Shown piece after piece: positions 8,941-17,025 of a stretch of DNA of 64,000 bases (positions are counted from its first letter, which is position 1; the number at the start of each line of letters is the position of its first letter). The notes beneath the pieces are model-generated. The model was not told where the DNA came from, made no database searches, and saw only the letters and a list, made by a program, of their open reading frames with translations. The translations under genes were made by a program, and so were the position numbers. The stretch is from SG8-30 sp963695085 (lineage in GTDB: Bacteria > Pseudomonadota > Gammaproteobacteria > Steroidobacterales > Steroidobacteraceae), in assembly GCA_963695085.1 (NCBI GenBank), contig CAVOFV010000008.1, positions 434,001 to 498,000 on the forward strand, read 5' to 3'.

Positions 8941-11139
8941 ATGACAACGGCTTCTACGAATCTGGGCGCCACGCGGCCGAACCTGGACCCTTACGGCCAG
9001 CTGCTGCGCATGCTGATGCCGCGCGCCTCCGGCATCGCCTTCCACGATGCCGGCGGCAAGCAGCTGTGGATGTCCGGCGACTACGACGGCCCGGACCCGC
9101 AGCCGATCGTGGACGAGGCCCTCAAGCGCGCGGCGCCGGCGACCAATGCCCGGATCGACGGCTATGCGCGCGACTTCCACGGCGCGCCGGCCTATGCCTT
9201 CCGCCTGCGCAACGATGCGGGCGAGATCATCGCGCTGGCGACGCTGCTGACCCGCGACAACGAGAAGCAGCCCTACTCCTTCGTCCTGCACATGGTCAAG
9301 CCGGCGCTGGAGTGCATGCAGCGCGAGCTGCTGGCGCGCGAGTCGCTCGGCACGATGAACCGCAGCCTGCGGGCGCGCGACGACGACCTGGACCTGCTGC
9401 TCAAGGTCGCGCCGGATGACCCGCAAGACCCGCAACAGGCCGACGAACTGGGGCTGCTGACGCAAGCCTGTGTGGACCACCTGGACTGCGTGCTGGGCGC
9501 GCTGGTGGTCCCGGAGCGCAATGTCGCGATCTGCAAGGCGCGCCGCGGCGCGAAGCCGCAGGTCAGCATCCTGACGGCGACCCACCGGCACCTGCTCAAC
9601 TGGACACAGCTGCAACGCCGCGTGCTGCTCATCAACCAGGTGAACACGAAACCCGGTGGCCTGCCCCCGTACAAGATCCTCGCGGTGCCGGTGCGTCACC
9701 CGTCCGGGCGCATCACCGGGTTCCTGGCGATGTTCCGGCCGGCGGACGCGCCCGACTTCGACGTGCGGGCGGAGCGGCTGTCCGAGTTGCTGACGCGCAA
9801 GGCAAGCACGGTCCTGCAGAACAACTTCGACTCGGCGACCTCGCTGCTGACCCGCCCGGCGTTCGAATTGCAGGTCAACGCGACGCTGGCGGCCTCGAAG
9901 AGCCGCAAGGCGAATTGCGTCCTGTACCTCGACGTCGACCGCATGCACGTGATCAACGACAACTTCGGCATGCACATCGGCGACGAGGTGATCTGCAAGG
10001 TCGCCGATGTGCTGCGCCGCAAGGTGCGGCCGGGCGCGCTGGCGGCGCGCATCGCCGGCGACCGGTTCGCCATGCTGCTGCCGGACTGCAAGCTGGAATT
10101 CGCGGAGCAGATTGCAGAATCGATCTGCAGGCAGGTCGCCGAGCTGACCTACGTGCGCGGCGATGGCACGGTCCAGGTCTCGGTCAGCATCGGCGTGGCG
10201 GAGTTGCAGGAGTCGCAGTCGCCGCTGGCGCACGGCCTGGCCGGCGCGGAGATCGCCTGCAAGGCGGCCAAGGACCGTGGTCGCTCGCGGGTGGAGATCC
10301 TGCAGGACGCCGACCAGAGCATCATGCGCCGGCACACGGACGTGCTGGTGGTGCAGCGCGTTCACGACGCGCTGGCGCACGACCGCTTTGCCCTGTACTG
10401 CCAGCCCATCCTGCCGCTCAGCGAGCAAGGCGGCGAGCCGCGCTTCGAACTGCTGCTGCGCATGGTCGCCGAGGATGGCGAGATGTTGCCGCCGGACAAG
10501 TTCCTGTCGGCCGCCGAGCGTTACCAGCTGCTGCCGCAGATCGATCGCTGGGTGCTGCGCAATGCGCTGGCAGCGCTCAAGTCGCAGGTCGGGGCGCTGC
10601 GCGGACGCGGCATGCGCTTCTCCATCAACCTGTCGGGCCCGTCGATCGCGGACGAGGGCTTCCTGCAGCACCTCGAATCGTCGGTGCGCGACAGCGGGCT
10701 GCCGCCGGAACTGCTGTGTTTCGAGCTGACGGAAACAGCCGCGATTTCCAATCTTGCACGTGCTGACCGGTTGATGCAGCGCATGCGCACGCTGGGATGC
10801 ACTTTCGCGCTGGACGACTTCGGCACCGGCCTGTCATCGCTGGCGTACCTGAAGGCGCTGCCGGTCTCGATGCTGAAGATCGACGGCAGCTTCGTGCGCG
10901 ATGCGGCCACCAACCAGCGTACCGAGTCGATGGTGCGCGCCATTGCGCAGCTGGCCCACACCATGGGCATGGAAACGGTCGCGGAATACGTCGAGACCGA
11001 CGAGCTCAGGATGCGCATGGCGGCGCTGGGCGTGGACTTCGGCCAGGGTTTTGCAATCGGCAAGCCGCTGCCGCTGGCGGAGATCCTCGGCGACCTTGCG
11101 CTGTATGACGCGCTGGCGGTTCAATCGGCACAGGGCTGA
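8941..11139 (+). CDS. c-di-GMP phosphodiesterase with degenerate GGDEF and C-terminal EAL
   Basis: 732 residues with no signal peptide or membrane helix, so cytosolic. The N-terminal 300 residues are a sensory region that I cannot assign firmly; about 170-290 resembles a GAF domain. The GGDEF domain has AGDRF at residues 372-376 in place of GGDEF, so cyclase activity is unlikely. The EAL domain keeps its catalytic pattern: FELLLRM (residue 501 on), NLSGPS, CFELTET, DDFGTGLSSL, LKIDGSFV and AEYVE. The prediction is c-di-GMP hydrolysis. AAGGAA precedes the ATG. It sits between envC (108 nt upstream) and ctpA (52 nt downstream), an unusual insertion in the envC-ctpA pair. Confidence 0.85.
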   Translation: MTTASTNLGATRPNLDPYGQLLRMLMPRASGIAFHDAGGKQLWMSGDYDGPDPQPIVDEALKRAAPATNARIDGYARDFHGAPAYAFRLRNDAGEIIALATLLTRDNEKQPYSFVLHMVKPALECMQRELLARESLGTMNRSLRARDDDLDLLLKVAPDDPQDPQQADELGLLTQACVDHLDCVLGALVVPERNVAICKARRGAKPQVSILTATHRHLLNWTQLQRRVLLINQVNTKPGGLPPYKILAVPVRHPSGRITGFLAMFRPADAPDFDVRAERLSELLTRKASTVLQNNFDSATSLLTRPAFELQVNATLAASKSRKANCVLYLDVDRMHVINDNFGMHIGDEVICKVADVLRRKVRPGALAARIAGDRFAMLLPDCKLEFAEQIAESICRQVAELTYVRGDGTVQVSVSIGVAELQESQSPLAHGLAGAEIACKAAKDRGRSRVEILQDADQSIMRRHTDVLVVQRVHDALAHDRFALYCQPILPLSEQGGEPRFELLLRMVAEDGEMLPPDKFLSAAERYQLLPQIDRWVLRNALAALKSQVGALRGRGMRFSINLSGPSIADEGFLQHLESSVRDSGLPPELLCFELTETAAISNLARADRLMQRMRTLGCTFALDDFGTGLSSLAYLKALPVSMLKIDGSFVRDAATNQRTESMVRAIAQLAHTMGMETVAEYVETDELRMRMAALGVDFGQGFAIGKPLPLAEILGDLALYDALAVQSAQG

Positions 11140-11191
11140 CGCCGCCGGGAAGCGGTACCATCATGCGTCCGCCGCGAAGCGGACCGAGGCC

Positions 11192-12436
11192 ATGCACCTG
11201 AATCGCCCCACCCTGCTCACCCTGCTGCTCGGCGCGGTCGCTGGTTTCGCCATCGCCGTCAGCAGCGGAGTGCTGGCCGGGCGCGCCGCAACGCAGGCCA
11301 GCCTGCCGGCGGCAGATGCGCAGCTGCTGGCCGAGGTCATGGGACGGGTCCGTGACGAATTCGTGGATCCGGTCGGCGATCACGAGCTGATGCAGCACGC
11401 CATTCGCGGCATGGTGTCCGGCCTCGACGCCCATTCCTCGTTCCTCGACGAGCGCGAGGTCGAGGACCTGCGCATCGCGACCGAGGGCAATTACTCCGGG
11501 GTCGGCATCGAGGTGTCCTATGAGCGTGGCGCAATCGTCGTGGTCGCACCGATCGAGGGCTCGCCCGCGGATCTTGCCGGGCTGCGCAGCGGCGACCTGA
11601 TCATCGCGATCGATGGCCGCGCGACCGCGGCGGCCGGCATCAGCGACGTGGTGTCGCGGATGCGCGGCAAGGCCGGCACGCTCGTGCGCGTGACCGCCGA
11701 GCGCGGCGGGCTCGACGAGCCGGTCGAGTTCACGATCCGGCGCGCGGAAATACACGTGCAAAGCGTCCGGCACACCCTGCTCGAGCGCGGCTACGGGTAC
11801 CTGCGCATCACGCACTTCAGCGAAACGACCGAGCGTGATGTTGACACGGCCGTTGCGCAGCTGCGCTCGGCGGCGGGCGGACGGCTGCTGGGGCTCGTGC
11901 TGGACCTGCGCGACAACCCCGGCGGAGTGCTGGAGGCCGGCGTCGCCGTGGCCGATGCCTTCCTCGACGACGGCGTGATCGTGACGGCCAACGGCCGTAC
12001 GCGTGAGGCGCGCTTTACACTCGAGGCGAAGCGCGGCGATATCTCGCGAGGCGCGCGTCTCGCCGTGCTGGTGAACGCCGGATCGGCGTCGGCGGCGGAA
12101 ATCGTCGCCGGCGCGCTGAAGGATCACGGCCGCGCGGCCCTGATCGGGCGCACCACCTTCGGCAAGGGTTCCGTACAGACGGTGTTGCCGCTGTCCGATG
12201 GCCAGGCGCTGAAACTGACGACATCGCGCTACCTGACGCCGGCCGGGACGGTGATCCAGGATGCGGGCGTCACGCCGGACATCGTGACGCCGCGCGAGGC
12301 GGCCGATGGCCTGTCGCGCGCGGCCGGCCGCACGGTGCGGTCCGCCCCGGCCGGCGACCCGGAGGTCGCGCGGGCGCTGGCCTGGCTGAAGGACGCGGCG
12401 CAGCCAAAGATGGCCGCGGGGCAGGGCGGGCCGTGA
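11192..12436 (+). CDS. ctpA: S41 carboxyl-terminal processing protease (CtpA)
   Basis: Periplasmic serine protease that trims C-termini, in relatives often peptidoglycan hydrolases. 414 residues: a membrane/signal segment (LLTLLLGAVAGFAIAVSSGVLAG), an N-terminal helical region (VSGLDAHSSFLD), a PDZ domain (YSGVGIEVSYE to DLIIAIDG), then the S41 core. The core contains LDLRDNPGGVLEAGV, the nucleophile Ser in NAGSASAAEI and the general-base Lys in TFGKGSVQT. GAGG precedes the ATG. The stop overlaps the next gene as GTGA. Co-location with envC suggests a role in controlling cell-wall hydrolases. Confidence 0.93.
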   Translation: MHLNRPTLLTLLLGAVAGFAIAVSSGVLAGRAATQASLPAADAQLLAEVMGRVRDEFVDPVGDHELMQHAIRGMVSGLDAHSSFLDEREVEDLRIATEGNYSGVGIEVSYERGAIVVVAPIEGSPADLAGLRSGDLIIAIDGRATAAAGISDVVSRMRGKAGTLVRVTAERGGLDEPVEFTIRRAEIHVQSVRHTLLERGYGYLRITHFSETTERDVDTAVAQLRSAAGGRLLGLVLDLRDNPGGVLEAGVAVADAFLDDGVIVTANGRTREARFTLEAKRGDISRGARLAVLVNAGSASAAEIVAGALKDHGRAALIGRTTFGKGSVQTVLPLSDGQALKLTTSRYLTPAGTVIQDAGVTPDIVTPREAADGLSRAAGRTVRSAPAGDPEVARALAWLKDAAQPKMAAGQGGP

Positions 12437-13527
12437 AAGGGCCATCGCCAGGCGGAGACGGCCCGGCACGCGCGGCGGAAATGGCGCGGCGCGACGACTA
12501 CAAATCGTTCATCCGCAGCATCCTCATGGTGGACGGCCTGACGCTCGGCGTCGTGGCGCTGTTCCTGCTGGTCAATGCACAGCCGCTGCAGTGGCCGGTC
12601 GTGACGCTGTCCGCCATGGCGGCCTTTGCGGTCTTTGTGCTGGCCTTCCGCTCGGCGCGTTTTCCGGTGAGGAATCCGCGTTCCCGCATCATGCTCGAAG
12701 TCACGGTGATGATCGCGTTCATCACCACCGTGGTGGCACAGACCGGCGGACCGGACAGCCCGCTTGCCAGCCTGTTCCTGCTGCCGGTGGTGCTGGCGGC
12801 CGTGACGCTCGGTGCACGGCCGACGATCGTGGTGGTGGTCGCGACGGCGCTGGCCTGGACTGGGGTGTTTCTGCTGCGCGGCAGGCCCGAGATCTCCAAC
12901 CTGGCGCTGTTCGCGCGGCTGTTCGGGGAACTCGGGCCGCTGGTGCTCGTGGCCTACATGACGGAGCGCCTGTCCAGCTCGATCAGGGCGGCGCGCCGCC
13001 GCATCGCGGACCTGGCGGACCGCGACGGCCTTACCGGCCTGGTCAACCTGCACAGCTTTCGCGGCCTGCTGCAAACTGAGCACGCCGCGCGCGAGGCGGC
13101 CAGACGCGCGGACTACTCGTTGCTGATGGCGGACCTCGATCACCTCAAGAAGGTCAACGACCACTTTGGACAGGAAGGCGGCAATGCCGCGCTGAGAAAT
13201 GTCGCGGAAGCGATCAAGCGCGCGATCCGCGCCAGCGACGTGGCTTGCCGTTACGGCGATGACGAATTCGTGGTGTTGCTGCCGGGGGCCAACGCGCTGG
13301 TGGCCGAGGCGGTCGCGCAACGCATCCGCAACGCCGTCTACCAGAGCCTGTTCAAGGCAGGCGGGCGGCTGCAAAGGGTCACGGCCAGCGTCGGCATCGC
13401 CGCCTATCCGCGCGATGGCCTGACGCCCGACGACCTATTGCTGGTCGCCGACCGCAACATGCTCAAGGACAAGAACCTGAGGCGGCAGCCTGGCGATCCG
13501 GAGCCACCGCGACCGCGCCGCCTGTGA
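12433..13527 (+). CDS. Membrane diguanylate cyclase
   Basis: 364 residues from a GTG that overlaps the ctpA stop. About six membrane helices (residues 25-180) are followed by a GGDEF domain (LADRDGLTGLVNLHSF, then ADLDHLKKVNDHFG). The signature reads GDDEF at residues 275-279, a variant at the first Gly that many active enzymes tolerate. The inhibitory I-site RASD lies five residues before it, so product inhibition is expected. It probably makes c-di-GMP from two GTP in response to a membrane signal, opposing the EAL protein encoded two genes upstream. Confidence 0.88.
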   Translation: MKGPSPGGDGPARAAEMARRDDYKSFIRSILMVDGLTLGVVALFLLVNAQPLQWPVVTLSAMAAFAVFVLAFRSARFPVRNPRSRIMLEVTVMIAFITTVVAQTGGPDSPLASLFLLPVVLAAVTLGARPTIVVVVATALAWTGVFLLRGRPEISNLALFARLFGELGPLVLVAYMTERLSSSIRAARRRIADLADRDGLTGLVNLHSFRGLLQTEHAAREAARRADYSLLMADLDHLKKVNDHFGQEGGNAALRNVAEAIKRAIRASDVACRYGDDEFVVLLPGANALVAEAVAQRIRNAVYQSLFKAGGRLQRVTASVGIAAYPRDGLTPDDLLLVADRNMLKDKNLRRQPGDPEPPRPRRL

Positions 13528-13586
13528 TGACGGCCTGCGCGCAGCCCCAGCCATGAAAGTGATGATCTGGCATTGTTGACGTGAGC

Positions 13587-13606
13587 CGTCATTCTGCAGA
13601 ATGACG
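13587..13606. promoter_or_regulatory. 20-bp perfect palindrome, likely operator of the SRPBCC/amidohydrolase unit
   Basis: CGTCATTCTGCAGAATGACG is its own reverse complement over all 20 bases. It lies 28 bases before the GTG of the SRPBCC gene and partly overlaps a plausible promoter (TTGACG at 13576-13581). CGTCATT recurs directly after it at 13605-13611. There is no T-run, so it is not a terminator. A dimeric repressor site is the simplest reading; the regulator is not adjacent. Confidence 0.55.
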
Positions 13607-13633
13607 TCATTACCCGGGGAGTGAACGGATCCA

Positions 13634-14086
13634 GTGCGCGAGACGCTACGCGGTTACGTGAAGATCCTGCGCTGCAAGGCGCCGGCCGATGCCGTGTGGC
13701 GCGCGCTCGTCGAACCGGCCGCACTGGTCTTGTGGTGCGCCCAGCAGGCGCAGGTGGACGGGCGTGTCGGCGGGCACTACTCGATCAAGGCGCGGCTGCT
13801 CGGCCCGCGGGAGGCCCACATCGATGCGTACGAACCCAACCGGAGGCTGCGGCTGATTCTCAATCCGTCGCCCGACTGGCCCACGACCGGCGAAGCGGTG
13901 ATCATCGAGGACTTCATGATCGATACCAACGGCCGGGAAACGGTGCTGCGACTGATCGGCTCCGGCGTGCCGGGCAGCAGCGAATGGGATGCGACCCTCA
14001 AGCGTCTGCGCGCCGCCTGGGCCGTGGCGTTCGCCAAGCTCGAGCAACTCCTGGCCGACCCGCCGCCGGAGATCCGGTCGCCGTGA
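13634..14086 (+). CDS. SRPBCC (AHSA1-like) ligand-binding protein
   Basis: 150-residue START/Bet v1-fold protein: an N-terminal strand, then ADAVWRALVEPAALVLWC, GGHYSIKA, PNRRLRLIL and a long C-terminal helix. Such proteins bind hydrophobic small molecules in a cavity; no enzyme function can be read from sequence. GTG 13634 is the best start, with a weak GGA upstream. Its stop overlaps the next gene as GTGA, so it is coupled to the amidohydrolase-like protein. The palindrome at 13587-13606 sits just upstream. Confidence 0.75.
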   Translation: MRETLRGYVKILRCKAPADAVWRALVEPAALVLWCAQQAQVDGRVGGHYSIKARLLGPREAHIDAYEPNRRLRLILNPSPDWPTTGEAVIIEDFMIDTNGRETVLRLIGSGVPGSSEWDATLKRLRAAWAVAFAKLEQLLADPPPEIRSP

Positions 14087-15420
14087 CCGCGCGGCTCCTG
14101 TTCGCCGCGCTGTCTGCATTGGTCGCATGCGCAGCGGCCGAGGCCCGGCCGCCGCTGGTGCTGGCGGGCGGCACGGTCGTGGATGGCTATGGCAACCCGC
14201 CGATCCGCAACGGCGTCGTGGTGATCGAAGGCGAACGGATCAGCGCGGTCGGCCCGGCCGGCATGGTCGAGGTGCCGCCCGGCGCCGAGGTCATTTCCAC
14301 CGAGGGCATGACCGTGCTGCCCGGCCTGTGGGACATGCAGGTGCACCTCGCACGTCTGGGCCATGGCGACGATCGCCGCTGGGCCGCCACCTACATGCCG
14401 CTCGCCGAGCGTGTCGTCATGCCGCTGGCGGCGCGGCAACTGCTCGATGCGGGCGTCACCAGCGTGCGCGTCGTAGGCTCGCCGACGGCAGCGGCGATTG
14501 CCGTGCGGGATCGTGTGCAGGACTGGCGGGTTCCGGGACCGCGGATGTTCGTGGCCGGGCCGCAGCTCGGCAAGACGGTCCGGCCGGGCGCCGAGTCGTG
14601 GCAATGGTCGGTGGCCGGGCCCGACGACGCTCGCAGCAAGGTGGTGCAGCTGGCGGCGGCGGGCGTCGACTACCTGCTGCTCGCCGACCTGGACCTGTGG
14701 ACCGACGACGAGCTGGCGGCAAGCATGAGCGAGGCGCACCAGCGCAACCTGCCCGTCTATGCGTACGGCGAGCGCGCCGACGGCATCCTGCGCGGACTCG
14801 ATGCCGGCGTGGACGGATTCCTCGGCATCGGGCTCGGCGCGAACGCCGGCTTTCCGCAGGGGGTGATGCGGGCCGTCGGCGAGCGGCTGGCGAAGTCCGG
14901 AGCACGGCCGTTGTCGTGGTCGCCGGCGATATCGGCGTTGTTGAACTATGAGGACCTGCGCCGCAACCCGGAACCGCTCGACGATCCTGCTTTCATGGCG
15001 GTGCTGCCGCCGCTGGTCGCTGCAGACGTGCTGTCGTCGCTGGTCCGCCTGGACCAGGTGACGTGGTACGACATGCCGGCGAGTCGCGCGCCGACCCTGT
15101 GCACCAAGCTGCGCCAGCTCGAGCTGGCGAAGGTCAACCTCGTGATCGGGTCGGACGCGGGAGCGCCCGCCCACCTGCACTCGCGTGCGACCTGGCAGGA
15201 GATCGACTACTGGGTGCGGGTCTGTGGCATCGACCCGGCCGCCGCCATCCGCGCGGCCACCCACGACGCCGCGGCCGCCATGCGTGTCGAGCACGAGAGC
15301 GGCACGCTTTCTGCAGGCAAGTACGCGGACGTGATAGCGGTTCGCGGCGACGTGCTGCGCCATCCTGCGCTGCTGCAGCGCGTGGATATCGTGATACGCC
15401 GCGGCCTGCGGCATCGCTAG
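14083..15420 (+). CDS. Secreted amidohydrolase-fold protein with missing metal ligands
   Basis: 445 residues from GTG 14083 with a signal peptide (LLFAALSALVACAAAEA). It has the amidohydrolase layout: the beta-sandwich segment LAGGTVVDGYGNPPIRNG, GMTVLPGLWDMQVHL, and the C-terminal GTLSAGKYADVIAVRGD. The usual HxH reads QVH (residues 86-88). The position of the carboxylated Lys is Leu (about 199), the third and fourth ligand regions read VYAYG and GFLGIG where His is expected, and only the Asp of IGSDAGAP (358) remains. It may bind a ligand rather than hydrolyse one, or use a different metal site. It is coupled to the SRPBCC gene. Confidence 0.75.
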   Translation: MTARLLFAALSALVACAAAEARPPLVLAGGTVVDGYGNPPIRNGVVVIEGERISAVGPAGMVEVPPGAEVISTEGMTVLPGLWDMQVHLARLGHGDDRRWAATYMPLAERVVMPLAARQLLDAGVTSVRVVGSPTAAAIAVRDRVQDWRVPGPRMFVAGPQLGKTVRPGAESWQWSVAGPDDARSKVVQLAAAGVDYLLLADLDLWTDDELAASMSEAHQRNLPVYAYGERADGILRGLDAGVDGFLGIGLGANAGFPQGVMRAVGERLAKSGARPLSWSPAISALLNYEDLRRNPEPLDDPAFMAVLPPLVAADVLSSLVRLDQVTWYDMPASRAPTLCTKLRQLELAKVNLVIGSDAGAPAHLHSRATWQEIDYWVRVCGIDPAAAIRAATHDAAAAMRVEHESGTLSAGKYADVIAVRGDVLRHPALLQRVDIVIRRGLRHR

Positions 15421-15472
15421 GCAACTTCAGGCCATAATAGGCCTCGCGCGAACGGCACGCGGAGGACCGAAC

Positions 15473-15820
15473 ATGACCGGATTCATACTGCGGGCGGCGA
15501 TTGCGGCACTCGGGCTGTGGCTGGCCACCGAGTGGCTGGAGGGGCTCGCGATCGACGCGCCGCTGACGCTGCTGCTGGCTGGCGTGCTGCTCGGCATCGT
15601 CAATGCCGTCGTCAAGCCGATCGTCATACTGCTGACGCTGCCCTTCACGCTGGTCACGCTCGGGCTGTTCCTGCTGGTCATCAACGCGGCAATGCTGGGA
15701 CTGGTCGCAGCGCTGCTGCCCGGCATGCACATTGCGGGCTTCTGGACAGCCATGCTGGGCGCGCTGGTCGTGTCGATCGTCAGCTGGATTGGCTGGGCGG
15801 TCGTCGGGCCGCGTACCTGA
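15473..15820 (+). CDS. Small four-helix membrane protein, phage holin 4_2 / YvlD family
   Basis: 115 residues, almost all membrane: four helices with the conserved segment LLGIVNAVVKPIVILLTLPFTLVTLGLFLLVINAAML. Family members are chromosomal proteins of unknown function despite the holin name, and no phage genes are near. GGAGGA precedes the ATG. It stands alone between the amidohydrolase-like gene and a convergent transporter gene. Confidence 0.85.
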   Translation: MTGFILRAAIAALGLWLATEWLEGLAIDAPLTLLLAGVLLGIVNAVVKPIVILLTLPFTLVTLGLFLLVINAAMLGLVAALLPGMHIAGFWTAMLGALVVSIVSWIGWAVVGPRT

Positions 15821-15871
15821 AGCGCCGGGGTCTGACCCTGGGCGGGGCCAGGATCCAGGCCACGTTTCCGG

Positions 15872-15958
15872 TGTGCGCGCGAGGTGGTCGCGGTCCCCGT
15901 AGCGAGCGACTTTCTTCGGAGCGAGCGGAGCGGGACCCGACCGGATCCCGCGCGCACA
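15872..15958. repeat. Long imperfect inverted repeat between convergent genes
   Basis: TGTGCGCGCG (15872-15881) is the exact reverse complement of CGCGCGCACA (15949-15958). Inside, GGTCGCGGTCCCCG near 15885 pairs with CGGGACCCGACC near 15931 with small bulges, giving a stem of about 20 pairs around AGCGAGCG repeats. It could be a bidirectional terminator or an intergenic repeat element; there is no T-run. Confidence 0.4.
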
Positions 15959-16002
15959 AGCCTACGCACATGGTCTGAAGGCATCCGGCTCCCACGCACC
16001 AG

Positions 16003-17025
16003 TCACGGCCGCGCCCGCCCGCCGGGGATGCGCAGCACGTCCGGCATGCGCGGGCCGCGGTAGCCGGTGACCAGCGCGACCGCGACCAGGATCACCGCCA
16101 TGCCCGCGATGCGCGGCAGACTGAGCACCTCGCCCAGCACCAGCCAGCCCAATAGCGCCGCAACCGCCGGATTGACGTACGCGTAGGTGCTGACCACGGC
16201 CGGCGTCGTGGTCACGGCCAGGAACATGTAGGCGGAATACGCGAGGCACGAGCTCATGATCGTCAGCCACAGGAACGCGGCAGTGCTGGCGACGGTCCAG
16301 GTCATGGCGAGCGGCTCGCCGAACACCACCGCGCAGGCAATGAGGCCGGCGCCGCCGATCAGCATCTGGATCGCCAGGAACATGGTCGAACTGTTGATGG
16401 TGTCGGCATTGCGGAAATACACGGTGGCAAGCGACCAGCCGACGCAGCCGACCAGGATGAGCAACTGCCAGCCGAGCCGGTCCAGCAACGGCGTGCCGAC
16501 CGGCGGCGTCAGCACCAGCGCCACGCCCGCGAAGCCGACCGCCAGCCCGATCCATGCGCGCCGCGACAAAGGCGTCGCGCGCCGGCCGAACGTGCCAAGC
16601 CAGGTGATGATCAGGGCCGGCGTCGCATTCAGCAGTGCCGCCACGTTCGAGGCCACGTGCTGCATGGCGACGACATTGCAGCCGTTGCTGACGATGATGG
16701 CGCCCGGAACGATGACGGCGAGATGGCGCAGTTCCAGCCAGGACATGCGCGGCGGGCCGCCGCGCCACCAGGCAAATGCCCCGAGCAGCACGCCGGCCAG
16801 CGTGAACCGCAGGCCGGCCGCCAGCAGCGGCGGCTCGTGCGTGACCAGGACCTTGGTCGCGAGGTAGCTCGAGCCCCAGATGAGGTAGACGGCGGCGAGC
16901 GCGAGCGCGACCTGCGTCCTGTGGCGTTCCGCGCCGCCGGGCGTCCCCGTGTTGTGCAGACCCGTCAGTTCGACGCCTTCGTTTCGCTGCGCCTCGAGCC
17001 GACCGTGGCGATGCGGTACATCCAC
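16003..17025 (-). CDS. EamA/DMT-family transporter
   Basis: Inner-membrane drug/metabolite exporter with ten helices in two EamA repeats: first VYLIWGSSYLATK to PGAIIVSNGCNVVAM, second GWQLLILVGCVGWSLATVYF to AYVNPAVAALLGWLVLGE. The start is unclear. No ATG precedes the first helix; the nearest candidates are GTG at 17025 or 17061, both overlapping the OPT gene by 60 bases or more, or a non-standard codon nearer 16975. Substrate unknown. Convergent with the holin-like gene. Confidence 0.8.
   Translation of the reverse strand: MDVPHRHGRLEAQRNEGVELTGLHNTGTPGGAERHRTQVALALAAVYLIWGSSYLATKVLVTHEPPLLAAGLRFTLAGVLLGAFAWWRGGPPRMSWLELRHLAVIVPGAIIVSNGCNVVAMQHVASNVAALLNATPALIITWLGTFGRRATPLSRRAWIGLAVGFAGVALVLTPPVGTPLLDRLGWQLLILVGCVGWSLATVYFRNADTINSSTMFLAIQMLIGGAGLIACAVVFGEPLAMTWTVASTAAFLWLTIMSSCLAYSAYMFLAVTTTPAVVSTYAYVNPAVAALLGWLVLGEVLSLPRIAGMAVILVAVALVTGYRGPRMPDVLRIPGGRARP

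Noticed and set aside
15473..15820. Prophage holin
   Set aside because: The family name mentions phage holin, but members are ordinary chromosomal proteins and no phage gene is near.
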